Origin: Tanticharoenia sakaeratensis NBRC 103193
Lineage (GTDB): Bacteria > Pseudomonadota > Alphaproteobacteria > Acetobacterales > Acetobacteraceae
NCBI RefSeq assembly: GCF_000963885.1
Contig: NZ_BALE01000034.1
Location: 1 to 54,918 of the forward strand
Reading direction: 5' to 3'
Length of the DNA stretch: 54,918 nucleotides
How positions within the stretch are numbered: the stretch's first letter is position 1; every line of letters starts with the position of its first letter. The notes under the pieces are model-generated. The model saw nothing but the letters and a program-made list of their open reading frames with translations, did not search any database and was not told the DNA's origin. The position numbers and the translations under genes were made by a program. Below are positions 13,446 through 20,876 of the stretch, in pieces.

Positions 13446-14411
13446 GTGACAGGATCTCCCGAGGTCGTTGTTCGAGGTGCAGGTGTCGCAGGACTGGTGA
13501 CGGCAGTAACCCTTGCCGAGCGTGGCGCGCATGTTCGCGTTGTCGAGGCGGGGCCTCAGGTCGGCTCCGGCGCTTCCTGGCTTGCGGGCGGCATGCTGGC
13601 ACCATGGTGCGAAGGTGAATCGGCACCTCCCGAAGTAACACGTGACTCTCTGGCGTCGCTCGACTGGTGGGCGTCGCATGTTCCTGACGTCGCGCGCGCC
13701 GGAACGCTCGTCGTGGCACCACCGCGTGATCGCGCGGAACTCACGCGGTTCGGTCGTCGCACGGACCATTTCGTCGAGGTTGACGCCACGACGATCGCTG
13801 AGCTGGAGCCCGATCTGGCAGGGCGCTTCGAACGCGGCCTGTTCTTCGATACCGAAGGCCACGTGGACCCAAGGCGAGCACTGGTCGCGCTGAGAGATCG
13901 GCTTATTTCACTCGGCGGCTCGATCTCGTTCAACACGCCCGAGGATACGGGTCCGCGCGACTGGACCATCGATGCGCGCGGCCTTGCGACCCGTTCTGAA
14001 GGACTCCGTGGGGTGCGTGGCGAAATGCTGCTTCTGCGATGCAGCGATGTCACGTTTCATCGGCCCGTCCGCCTGCTGCATCCGCGCATGCCGGTTTACG
14101 TTGTGCCCAGGGCAGACCATATCTTCATGGTCGGCGCGACCATGGTGGAAAGCGAAGACACACGCGGGATGACGCTGCGCGCCATGAGCGAACTGACGAA
14201 CGCGGCCTATACGCTGCATCCGGCATTCGCAGAGGCCGAAATCGTGGAAATGCGGGCCAATCTCCGCCCGTCGTTTCCGGACAATATACCGCGGGTCTGG
14301 CAGGACGGACGCTGCGTGCATGTCAACGGCATGTATCGCCATGGTTTTCTGCTGTCCCCGCAACGGGCAGCGACCGCCGCCGCGATCGTGTTCGGCGACG
14401 CGCCCGCATAG
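13446..14411 (+). CDS. thiO: Glycine oxidase / FAD-dependent ThiO
   Basis: 321 residues. Flavoprotein that oxidises glycine to the imine used to build the thiazole of thiamine. The N-terminus has a Rossmann dinucleotide motif GAGVAGL (about 11-17) followed by the acidic strand end VRVVEAG. The FAD-dependent DAO fold continues to a C-terminal NGMYRHGFLLSP, typical of ThiO. The GTG start at 13446 is only 4 bases after the glmS stop, so it must be translated from the glm messenger. Downstream come thiS, thiG and thiE, which fixes the role better than sequence alone would; other DAO-family amine oxidases look similar. Confidence 0.9.
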   Translation: MTGSPEVVVRGAGVAGLVTAVTLAERGAHVRVVEAGPQVGSGASWLAGGMLAPWCEGESAPPEVTRDSLASLDWWASHVPDVARAGTLVVAPPRDRAELTRFGRRTDHFVEVDATTIAELEPDLAGRFERGLFFDTEGHVDPRRALVALRDRLISLGGSISFNTPEDTGPRDWTIDARGLATRSEGLRGVRGEMLLLRCSDVTFHRPVRLLHPRMPVYVVPRADHIFMVGATMVESEDTRGMTLRAMSELTNAAYTLHPAFAEAEIVEMRANLRPSFPDNIPRVWQDGRCVHVNGMYRHGFLLSPQRAATAAAIVFGDAPA

Positions 14412-14446
14412 GCTGATCGCGCCGGTATTTCGCAGGAGGATGAGAG

Positions 14447-14644
14447 ATGCACATCACCGTGAACGATGAAGCGCGCGACGTCACGGCGGACGCGCTCGAC
14501 GCCATCCTGCTGGAACTCGGCTACGGCAACTCCAAGGTCGCGACGGCACTCGATGGCGCGTTCGTCCCGGCAGCACGTCGTGCGCAGACCCGGGTAGCAG
14601 ATGGCGCGCGGCTGGAAATCCTGGCACCGATGCAGGGAGGCTGA
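14447..14644 (+). CDS. thiS: Sulfur carrier protein ThiS
   Basis: 65 residues, ubiquitin-like fold, ending in the required Gly-Gly (64-65). The C-terminus is adenylated and then thiocarboxylated to deliver sulfur to ThiG. A strong AGGAGG (14434-14439) precedes the ATG at 14447. It lies 35 bases after thiO and 2 bases before thiG. The enzymes that activate ThiS (ThiF, cysteine desulfurase) are not in the window. Confidence 0.93.
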   Translation: MHITVNDEARDVTADALDAILLELGYGNSKVATALDGAFVPAARRAQTRVADGARLEILAPMQGG

Positions 14645-14646
14645 AC

Positions 14647-15417
14647 ATGCAGTTCTATGGAGAAACCCTGTCCTCGCGCCTGATGCTCGGCACCGCGCAA
14701 TATGACAGCCCGGCGATCCTTGCGGACTCCGTCCGTGCGGCAGCACCCGGCGTCGTCACCGTATCCCTGCGCCGCGAGTCCGCGAACAAGCTTGCAGGCC
14801 AGGCCTTCTGGTCTCTCGTCAGCGATATGGGCGTGCCGGTCCTGCCGAATACGGCAGGCTGCCACGGCGTGCGTGAAGCCGTCACGACGGCCCAGATGGC
14901 GCGCGAGGTCTTCGGGACGGACTGGATCAAGCTCGAGGTCATCGGTGAGGCCGATACGTTGCAGCCGGATGTCTTCGGTCTGGTCGAAGCTGCGCGCATC
15001 CTCACGGACGATGGCTTCAAGGTCTTTCCGTATTGCACGGAGGATCTGGTGGCGGCCGAGCGTCTGCTCCGTGCGGGATGTGAGGTCCTGATGCCATGGG
15101 GCGCACCGATCGGCTCGGGCAAGGGACTGAACAATGTGTTCGGCCTGCGGGCACTTCGCGCCCATTTTCCGGACACGCCGCTGGTCATTGATGCCGGTAT
15201 CGGGCGACCGTCCCATGCGACCATGGCGTTCGAACTCGGATATGATGCCGTGCTCATCAACACGGCGGTCGCGAAATCCGGAGACCCGGTCGGCATGGCG
15301 CACGCATTCCGTCTTGCATGTGAGGCGGGCCTGCTCGCTCATGCGGCGGATCTGATGGAGGAACGTGACATGGCCGTCCCATCTACGCCGGTCCTCGGTC
15401 GGGCCGTACTCGCATGA
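14647..15417 (+). CDS. thiG: Thiazole synthase ThiG
   Basis: 256 residues, TIM-barrel. Condenses deoxyxylulose-5-phosphate, dehydroglycine and ThiS-carried sulfur to the thiazole phosphate. Visible: the N-terminal [17 protein letters not shown], the Schiff-base lysine in DWIKLEVIG (Lys95), and the phosphate-binding loops [10 protein letters not shown] and [12 protein letters not shown]. Starts 2 bases after thiS and overlaps thiE by 4 bases (ATGA), so thiS, thiG and thiE are tightly coupled. Confidence 0.96.
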   Translation: MQFYGETLSSRLMLGTAQYDSPAILADSVRAAAPGVVTVSLRRESANKLAGQAFWSLVSDMGVPVLPNTAGCHGVREAVTTAQMAREVFGTDWIKLEVIGEADTLQPDVFGLVEAARILTDDGFKVFPYCTEDLVAAERLLRAGCEVLMPWGAPIGSGKGLNNVFGLRALRAHFPDTPLVIDAGIGRPSHATMAFELGYDAVLINTAVAKSGDPVGMAHAFRLACEAGLLAHAADLMEERDMAVPSTPVLGRAVLA

Positions 15418-16049
15418 CGAAGCCGGAATGCAGACTGCCGTCCACGATCTACCCGGTTGTGGACGACGCCCGATGGATCGCACGACTGGGCGGGGCAGGG
15501 GCCAGGTTCATCCAGTTGCGCGTGAAGGATCTCCCTGAGGCGGATCTGGAACGACAGGTTGCGGAAGCGGCATCTCTTGCTCTGGCGCATGGTGTCGAGC
15601 TGGTCCTGAACGACTACTGGCAGCTTGCTATTCAGGACGGGCGGGCGCGTCCCGGGATCCCTTGGGTTCACCTCGGACAGGAAGACCTCGATACCGCCGA
15701 TCGCGATGCCATCCTGCGCGCGGGACTGAAGCTGGGCGTTTCCACGCACGACAATGCGGAGCTGACACGCGCTCTGGCGCTCGAGCCGGACTATGTCGCG
15801 CTCGGCCCGATCTGGCCGACGAAGCTCAAGCAGATGCCCTGCGGCCCACAAGGGCTTGAGCGACTGCGCGAATGGCGCACATTGTGCGGAGACGTGCCGC
15901 TCGTGGCCATCGGCGGCATCACGTGCGAACGCGCGCCGTCCTGCATTGCGGCAGGGGCGGACAGCGTCGCGGCCGTATCCGACTTCATCGGCAATGACGA
16001 TCCGGAGCAGCAGGTCAGACGCTGGCTCGTGGCAACGACTGCGTCCTGA
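15414..16049 (+). CDS. thiE: Thiamine phosphate synthase ThiE
   Basis: 211 residues. Joins the pyrimidine pyrophosphate (HMP-PP) and thiazole phosphate to thiamine phosphate. TIM-barrel with QLRVKD (substrate-phosphate region), [15 protein letters not shown] and [10 protein letters not shown], and the C-terminal VAIGGIT glycine loop. Start overlaps the thiG stop by 4 bases. It closes the glm-thi run and is followed by a terminator. thiC and thiD, needed for the pyrimidine, are not in the window. Confidence 0.93.
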   Translation: MTKPECRLPSTIYPVVDDARWIARLGGAGARFIQLRVKDLPEADLERQVAEAASLALAHGVELVLNDYWQLAIQDGRARPGIPWVHLGQEDLDTADRDAILRAGLKLGVSTHDNAELTRALALEPDYVALGPIWPTKLKQMPCGPQGLERLREWRTLCGDVPLVAIGGITCERAPSCIAAGADSVAAVSDFIGNDDPEQQVRRWLVATTAS

Positions 16050-16077
16050 CCTGCGTTCACGATCGGATATCTGTCAG

Positions 16078-16098
16078 ACAGGCACGCCAAATGCCTGT
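16078..16098 (+). terminator. Rho-independent terminator after thiE
   Basis: ACAGGCA (16078-16084) and TGCCTGT (16092-16098) form a 7-bp stem with a 7-base loop, followed by the T-rich TTCTGTATTATTTT. It lies about 28 bases after the thiE stop. Confidence 0.7.
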
Positions 16099-16209
16099 TT
16101 CTGTATTATTTTGCATGCCTGATGACGGTTTTGACGCCCATCATGCGCACGCGTTCGTTATTTATGTTACGCTGCCACTTGGAGCGGGAGAACAGGAGAG
16201 CAACATAAC

Positions 16210-18771
16210 ATGATGGTAACGGGCCTAGCCGCCGTTCTGCTCGCCATCGCCCTTCTTCTCGTTCTCGTCAGCGCTCTCCAGCCGCTCGCGCAGAAGCTCG
16301 AGCTTTCGGAGACGGTTCTGTTCGCCATGGTCGGCATCGGGCTCGGGCTCGGCGCCGATCTCGTGCTTCATTCGTCCTATACCGACGTTCTGGACGGCGC
16401 CGCCGAAACGCTGCTCGACTTTCCGCTGACCAGCGAAGCGTTTCTGCTGATCTTTCTGCCCATCCTTGTTTTCCAGGGTGCGCTTGCAATCGACGTCCGA
16501 CGGCTTGCACACGAGACGGCGACCGTCCTGCTGCTCGCGGTCGTTGCTGTCGTCGTGTCGACTGCAACGATCGGCCTCGCGCTGTTTCCCTTTGCGGGCC
16601 AGTCCCTCGTTGTCTGCCTCCTGCTCGGCTCGATCGTCGCAACGACCGATCCATCTGCCGTGGCAGGGATTTTCCGGGAGATCGGAGCGGCAACGCGCCT
16701 GACGCGCCTCGTCGAGGGCGAGGCGCTGCTGAACGACGCAGCGGCCATTGCGATCTTCTCGATCCTGCTCGCATCCGTCACCTCGCATCATCCGATTGCG
16801 CTCAACAGCGCTGCACTGGACTTCGTCACATCCTTCGGCGGCGCGATCGTCGTGGGTGTCGCCCTGGGTCGCCTGACGCTTCTGGCCATCGCCAACCTCA
16901 GTGGCGCACCACTGGCCGAGGTGACGCTGACGCTGGCGCTTCCCTATGTCGTCTATATCCTCTGTGACGAGCTGCTCGGATTTTCAGGCGTGGTGGCGAC
17001 CGCGGCGGCGGGTCTGACGGTCTCCGCATACGGCCCCTCGACCTTCCGGCCGCAGACCTGGCGGTTCCTGAACGAACTCTGGCAGCAGCTGGTGTTCTGG
17101 GCGGGCTCGCTCGTCTTCGTTCTGGCAACGATGCTGGTGCCTCGGCTTCTGATCGGCATGACGCGCTGGGACTGCGTCCTGATCGTAATCGCAAGCGTTG
17201 CCGGTCTCGTGGCACGCGCGGCCGTCGTGTTCGGCATCCTGCCGCTGCTCGCTGCCACCCGCTTGTCGCCACCGGTGCCCAACCCCTTCAAGATCACGAT
17301 GGTCTGGGGAGGACTGCGCGGTGCCATTACACTGGCTCTGGCGCTGGCCGTCACGGAAAACCAGCGCGTTTCGGCTCAGGTCGCGCATTTCGTCGGTATC
17401 ATCGCAACCGGCTTCGTACTCATCACTCTACTGCTGAACGGCACGACGCTGCGCTATCTCGTCCTGTTCCTCAAGCTCGACCAGCTCTCGCCCATCGATC
17501 AGGCCTTGCGTCATCAGGTGCTGGGGATCGGTCTGGCCCAGGTTGCCCATCGCACGCGGGACCTTTCCGACGAGCTCGGCTTCAGCCCGGCAGCGCGCGC
17601 GTCCACGATCGGGCTGCTCGAGAAGCGTGCCGCCGAGGAGCAGAGCGCCAACACGTTCGATACAGCCCTTGGTGACCGGCAGCGGGTCACGCTGGCGCTG
17701 ATCACGATCGCCAATCAGGAGCGTTCGCTTCTGCTTGACCTTTTCCGCATCCAGGGCCTCTCCCGGCGCGTCATGGAAATGCTGCTGCGGTCGGCTGAAT
17801 CAATGATCGACGGCGCTAGGCTGGAAGGCCGCTACGGCTATGTCCGCGCCCTGCGCCGCCGGCTCCGCCCCAGTCTGCGATTCCGGATCGCGCAGGCGCT
17901 GCATCATCATTTCCACATCGACAAGCCACTCATGCATTGCATGATGGAGCGGTTCGAGACGCTGATCATCGCGCATCTCGTATCCTTGTCCCTCATGCGT
18001 TTCATGCATGAGCGCATGGAGCCGACGCTCGGTCGGCGCATCAGCGAGATCGTTTCCGAAGTTCTGGGCCGTCAGCGCAAGCTGCTCGACGATGCGCTCG
18101 GCACCTTGCGCCTTCATTATCATGGCTATTCGGAAGCGCTTGAGGGACGGATCCTTCGTCAGATCGCGCTGCGGCTCGAAGGCGAGGAATACGACGAACT
18201 TCTGGCCGACAGCCTGATCAGCGAGGAGCTGCATCGCGAGCTTTATCGGGACGTCGAGAAGCGCCGCTCCAGACTGGACACGCCGCTGACATTCGACCTC
18301 AAGAGCGGCATCGAACAGCGACTGCGCCGATTCCCCGGTCTGGCAGGCGTCTCCGATGCCGTGGTCCACGATCTGGCCAGTAAGATTTCACTGCATTTTG
18401 CGTCGCCGGGAGAGGTGTTGATCCGCCGGGACCGTCCGATCCGGACTGTCTACGCGATCGTCGCAGGCCTCGCGGAGCTGCATGTCGCCGAACATGACAT
18501 CCAGTTCGGCGCCGGCGACATGGTGGGCGCCGCAGGTGTACTGATGGGCGGCCGGTCGCGCGGCACTGTGCGTTCGCTTCAGTTCGGACATCTGCTGGCC
18601 ATTCCGGTCCCGGTCTTCAAACGGCTGCTCGAAGACCATCCGATCGTGCGGCATAATATCGAAGAACGCAGCCACCAGCGGCAGAAAGGCCTGCTGGAAC
18701 CGACACTGCTCCCGACACGCCAGGCTGATGGACGCCCGACACGTGCCGCGATCAAGCTGGCGGTCGACTAG
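16210..18771 (+). CDS. Cation/proton antiporter (CPA1/NhaP type) with C-terminal cyclic-nucleotide-binding domain
   Basis: 853 residues, long for the family. The first 410 residues are hydrophobic (about 12 membrane segments) with the CPA1 ion-binding motif EGEALLNDA (Asn175-Asp176). A long, Arg/Glu-rich cytosolic helical region follows (about 430-700), then a cNMP-binding-like beta-roll (about 715-830, including VLIRRDRPIRTVYAIVAGLA and GAGDMVGAAG). It exchanges Na+ or K+ for protons across the inner membrane, and the C-terminal domain probably gates it; the ion and ligand are not predictable here. ATG at 16210 follows AGGAG at 16194-16198; a second ATG is directly next to it. The stop overlaps the stop of the convergent transporter by 4 bases. 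Confidence 0.88.
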   Translation: MMVTGLAAVLLAIALLLVLVSALQPLAQKLELSETVLFAMVGIGLGLGADLVLHSSYTDVLDGAAETLLDFPLTSEAFLLIFLPILVFQGALAIDVRRLAHETATVLLLAVVAVVVSTATIGLALFPFAGQSLVVCLLLGSIVATTDPSAVAGIFREIGAATRLTRLVEGEALLNDAAAIAIFSILLASVTSHHPIALNSAALDFVTSFGGAIVVGVALGRLTLLAIANLSGAPLAEVTLTLALPYVVYILCDELLGFSGVVATAAAGLTVSAYGPSTFRPQTWRFLNELWQQLVFWAGSLVFVLATMLVPRLLIGMTRWDCVLIVIASVAGLVARAAVVFGILPLLAATRLSPPVPNPFKITMVWGGLRGAITLALALAVTENQRVSAQVAHFVGIIATGFVLITLLLNGTTLRYLVLFLKLDQLSPIDQALRHQVLGIGLAQVAHRTRDLSDELGFSPAARASTIGLLEKRAAEEQSANTFDTALGDRQRVTLALITIANQERSLLLDLFRIQGLSRRVMEMLLRSAESMIDGARLEGRYGYVRALRRRLRPSLRFRIAQALHHHFHIDKPLMHCMMERFETLIIAHLVSLSLMRFMHERMEPTLGRRISEIVSEVLGRQRKLLDDALGTLRLHYHGYSEALEGRILRQIALRLEGEEYDELLADSLISEELHRELYRDVEKRRSRLDTPLTFDLKSGIEQRLRRFPGLAGVSDAVVHDLASKISLHFASPGEVLIRRDRPIRTVYAIVAGLAELHVAEHDIQFGAGDMVGAAGVLMGGRSRGTVRSLQFGHLLAIPVPVFKRLLEDHPIVRHNIEERSHQRQKGLLEPTLLPTRQADGRPTRAAIKLAVD

Positions 18772-20150
18772 CCGCGTCTGGGCGCCAGAAGCGGATAGGC
18801 CATGACGGTCATCCCGAGCAGGATGACGAAACCAGCCACGCCAAGGCCCGCGTGCATCAGCCAGAACTGCACCGACGTCAGGCGGTCGAGCAGGGTTCCC
18901 AGCTTTCCGACGATCAGGTTGGTCAGGAACAGGGACAGGACGAACATCGAGACGAGCGTCGTGTTCAGGGCAGGGGGTGCGGCACGCGAATACAATGCCA
19001 TGCCGATCGCATAGACATTGGCAAATCCGAGATCGTTGACGACGTGAAAAAGCAGGGCCCAGCCCAAGCCGATCCTGTGATCGCCCGGCGTGACGGCTGC
19101 ATGCCAGGACGCGAATGCCAGAATGAGCGGGGCAAAGGGTCCGATGGCCGCGCCTACGCACATTTTCACGATTTCATCCGGATCTCTGCCGCGCGATGCG
19201 CGCCACTGCCAGAACCCGAGTGTAGCAACCGTCATGATCACGCTGATCGCGCCATCGAGAGAGATGAGCCAGGAGACGGGCATTTCATGGCCGACGACAT
19301 GCAGGGCATAGTGGCGCTCGCCCCAGATCATATAGGTGTTGAAGATCTGCATGTTCGTGGCCAGCACTAACGCCAGCACCGGCAGCAGTCCGACAAGGAT
19401 GCCGACCGTCAACCAGGCCGTCCCGTCCAGAGGCGGGGTAGGGACTTTGGAACCTGAAATGGCAGGATCAGGCGGCAGAGCGCGTAGGCCCACCAGATAG
19501 ACAGCGAATGCGACCAACATCCCTCCAGCCGGCAGCATGAACGCTGCATGCCAGCCATATTGCGCGCCCAGCCATCCACCCAGAACAGGCGCCAGAATCA
19601 CGGCAAACTGCACTGAAAGCGAAAACAGCTGATAGGCTGCCGCGCGTCTGTGGTCGTCACGCGCATACAGCGCGCCAACCTGGGCCTTGAGCGTCCCGAT
19701 GCCGCCATAGCCCACCAGCAGACAAGCCAGCCCGACCAGAAACGTCCGATCAATCGGCAGCAGGACAAACCCGAATGTCATCAAAAGGGCGCCCGCTGCG
19801 ATGAGCGAAGTCCGTCCGAACCCGCGATCAGCAAGGATTCCCGCAAAGAGCGGTGTCACCCACATAAATGCGAGGAAAAGGCCCGCGATGGCCGATGCCA
19901 TCGGTGCCCCAAGGTTCTGCGGGCCGTACAGAGCTTGGACCGTGTGCGCGAGTGGGCCGTATCCCCAAACCCGCGCGACCCGATCGGGCCGGAGGAGGGC
20001 GTGCGTCATATACAATGCGAACAGCGCCTCGAAGCCGTACACGGCGAAGGATGCAAAGCCCTCCGTAATGCACAGCACGGCCAGTCCCTTGGGATGGCCA
20101 AGGATGTCTGACGGGCGCGCAGGCTCAGGCAGCCGGGAAGTCTCGCTCAT
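18768..20150 (-). CDS. POT/PTR-family proton-dependent peptide transporter
   Basis: 460 residues, about 12 membrane segments. The N-terminal HPKGLAVLCITEGFASFAVYG matches the POT-family start (HPKGL...TE...F..YG), and GILADRGFGR is the MFS/POT loop after the second helix. It should import di- or tripeptides with protons; some family members carry other small substrates. Start ATG at 20150 with AAGGAA 5 bases upstream. The gene is convergent with the antiporter and shares 4 bases with it at the stops. Its upstream region carries the TGGC-N5-GCCA palindrome array, whose nearest site is 93 bases before the start codon, so it is the likely regulated gene. Confidence 0.88.
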   Translation of the reverse strand: MSETSRLPEPARPSDILGHPKGLAVLCITEGFASFAVYGFEALFALYMTHALLRPDRVARVWGYGPLAHTVQALYGPQNLGAPMASAIAGLFLAFMWVTPLFAGILADRGFGRTSLIAAGALLMTFGFVLLPIDRTFLVGLACLLVGYGGIGTLKAQVGALYARDDHRRAAAYQLFSLSVQFAVILAPVLGGWLGAQYGWHAAFMLPAGGMLVAFAVYLVGLRALPPDPAISGSKVPTPPLDGTAWLTVGILVGLLPVLALVLATNMQIFNTYMIWGERHYALHVVGHEMPVSWLISLDGAISVIMTVATLGFWQWRASRGRDPDEIVKMCVGAAIGPFAPLILAFASWHAAVTPGDHRIGLGWALLFHVVNDLGFANVYAIGMALYSRAAPPALNTTLVSMFVLSLFLTNLIVGKLGTLLDRLTSVQFWLMHAGLGVAGFVILLGMTVMAYPLLAPRRG

Positions 20151-20243
20151 CGCATTCCTTCAGAAGAGGTCGGGAAATAGCCGACTATGGGGTGACACCG
20201 AGTAAATGAGGAGCCCGCCGGGCATGCAAGGTGGGAGAGGGGG

Positions 20244-20455
20244 TGGCAATAAGCCATAGATTAACCATGGCAATCAGCCACATGCCGGCAGTGGCAAAGA
20301 GCCAAAGACTGATCATGACTCTTTGCCATTATCGTGATGGCGTTTTGCCACAGATCTGACCTGTGAGACTTTTCGGCGCGTACCCACTGAGAACGATATC
20401 TCCAAGCAGTACTTAGTGGCTCAGTGCCACAGAGATCGTATGTGGCATTTAGCCA
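20244..20455. repeat. Array of seven TGGC-N5-GCCA palindromes
   Basis: Exact TGGC-N5-GCCA sites at 20244-20256, 20268-20280, 20292-20304, 20338-20350, 20417-20429 and 20443-20455, plus a one-mismatch site at 20316-20328 (TGACTCTTTGCCA). Start-to-start spacings are 24, 24, 24, 22, 79 and 26 bases. The first two N5 cores are AATAA and AATCA. The last site extends to 9-bp arms, GTATGTGGC/GCCACATAC (20438-20460). Sites 3 and 4 together form a 10-bp inverted repeat, TGGCAAAGAG/CTCTTTGCCA (20292-20328). This looks like an operator cluster for a dimeric regulator or a repeated hairpin element; the binding factor is unknown. Confidence 0.85.
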
Positions 20456-20701
20456 CATACGTTTGATCTGGTTAGGCGCCGATGTCATTCCGCAAGATCG
20501 TCCAACCAGACGTGTCTGCGGATGCCAGATGTCCAACACAGCGCCGCAACGTCGGACCGGAATTCGTCAGAATGCAGCGCTGAGTGTTAAACCGGGCTCC
20601 GAATAGGGTCAGCATAGAGTCCGCACACAAGTCCTATAAGATATATTATGCCAACTTAAGGCTATGAGGACGGCTCAGAACCGCCATTTAAGACGTTTCT
20701 C

Positions 20702-20830
20702 TCACGCCCGGAATGCCCAAACGCTTACCTTGAGGCCTGCCAGTGCTCCTAGAACGGGTTCAAGCGCTTTGAACGGCCAAAAGTAGGTCAAAGTGACGTG
20801 GGGCCCATAGCCTCTTTCTGTAGCCGCATT
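20702..20830 (-). pseudogene. Possible remnant resembling a 2'-5' RNA ligase-like protein
   Basis: A 42-codon minus-strand fragment reads RGYGPHVTLTYFWPF and then ALEPVLGALAGL before a TGA at 20702-20704; it is closed upstream by a stop at 20831-20833. An HVTL motif followed by PF and a Leu/Ala helix recalls the second half of 2'-5' RNA ligase-type proteins. No start or ribosome-binding site. Low confidence. Confidence 0.25.
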
Positions 20831-20876
20831 TCACGATCGGCCCCGTCACGCACCGTTATGGCGCCTTGGCGAGCTG

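Larger units (their letters stand above)
20151..20876. other. Long non-coding region upstream of the peptide transporter
   Basis: 726 bases between the transporter start and the spoVR stop, lower in GC than the genes. It holds the palindrome array (20244-20455), an AT-rich stretch around 20630-20660, and a possible minus-strand gene remnant (20702-20830). I see no complete gene. Confidence 0.6.

Noticed and set aside
13200-13446. TPP riboswitch before thiO
   Set aside because: The whole stretch is glmS coding sequence and only 4 bases separate glmS from thiO.
20244-20455. CRISPR array
   Set aside because: The repeated unit is a short palindrome with a variable centre, the spacing is irregular after the fourth copy, and no cas genes are near.
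20244-20455. Sigma-54 promoters (TGGC...GC)
   Set aside because: The GG and GC elements are 8 bases apart, start to start, instead of the 12 needed for -24/-12 promoters.
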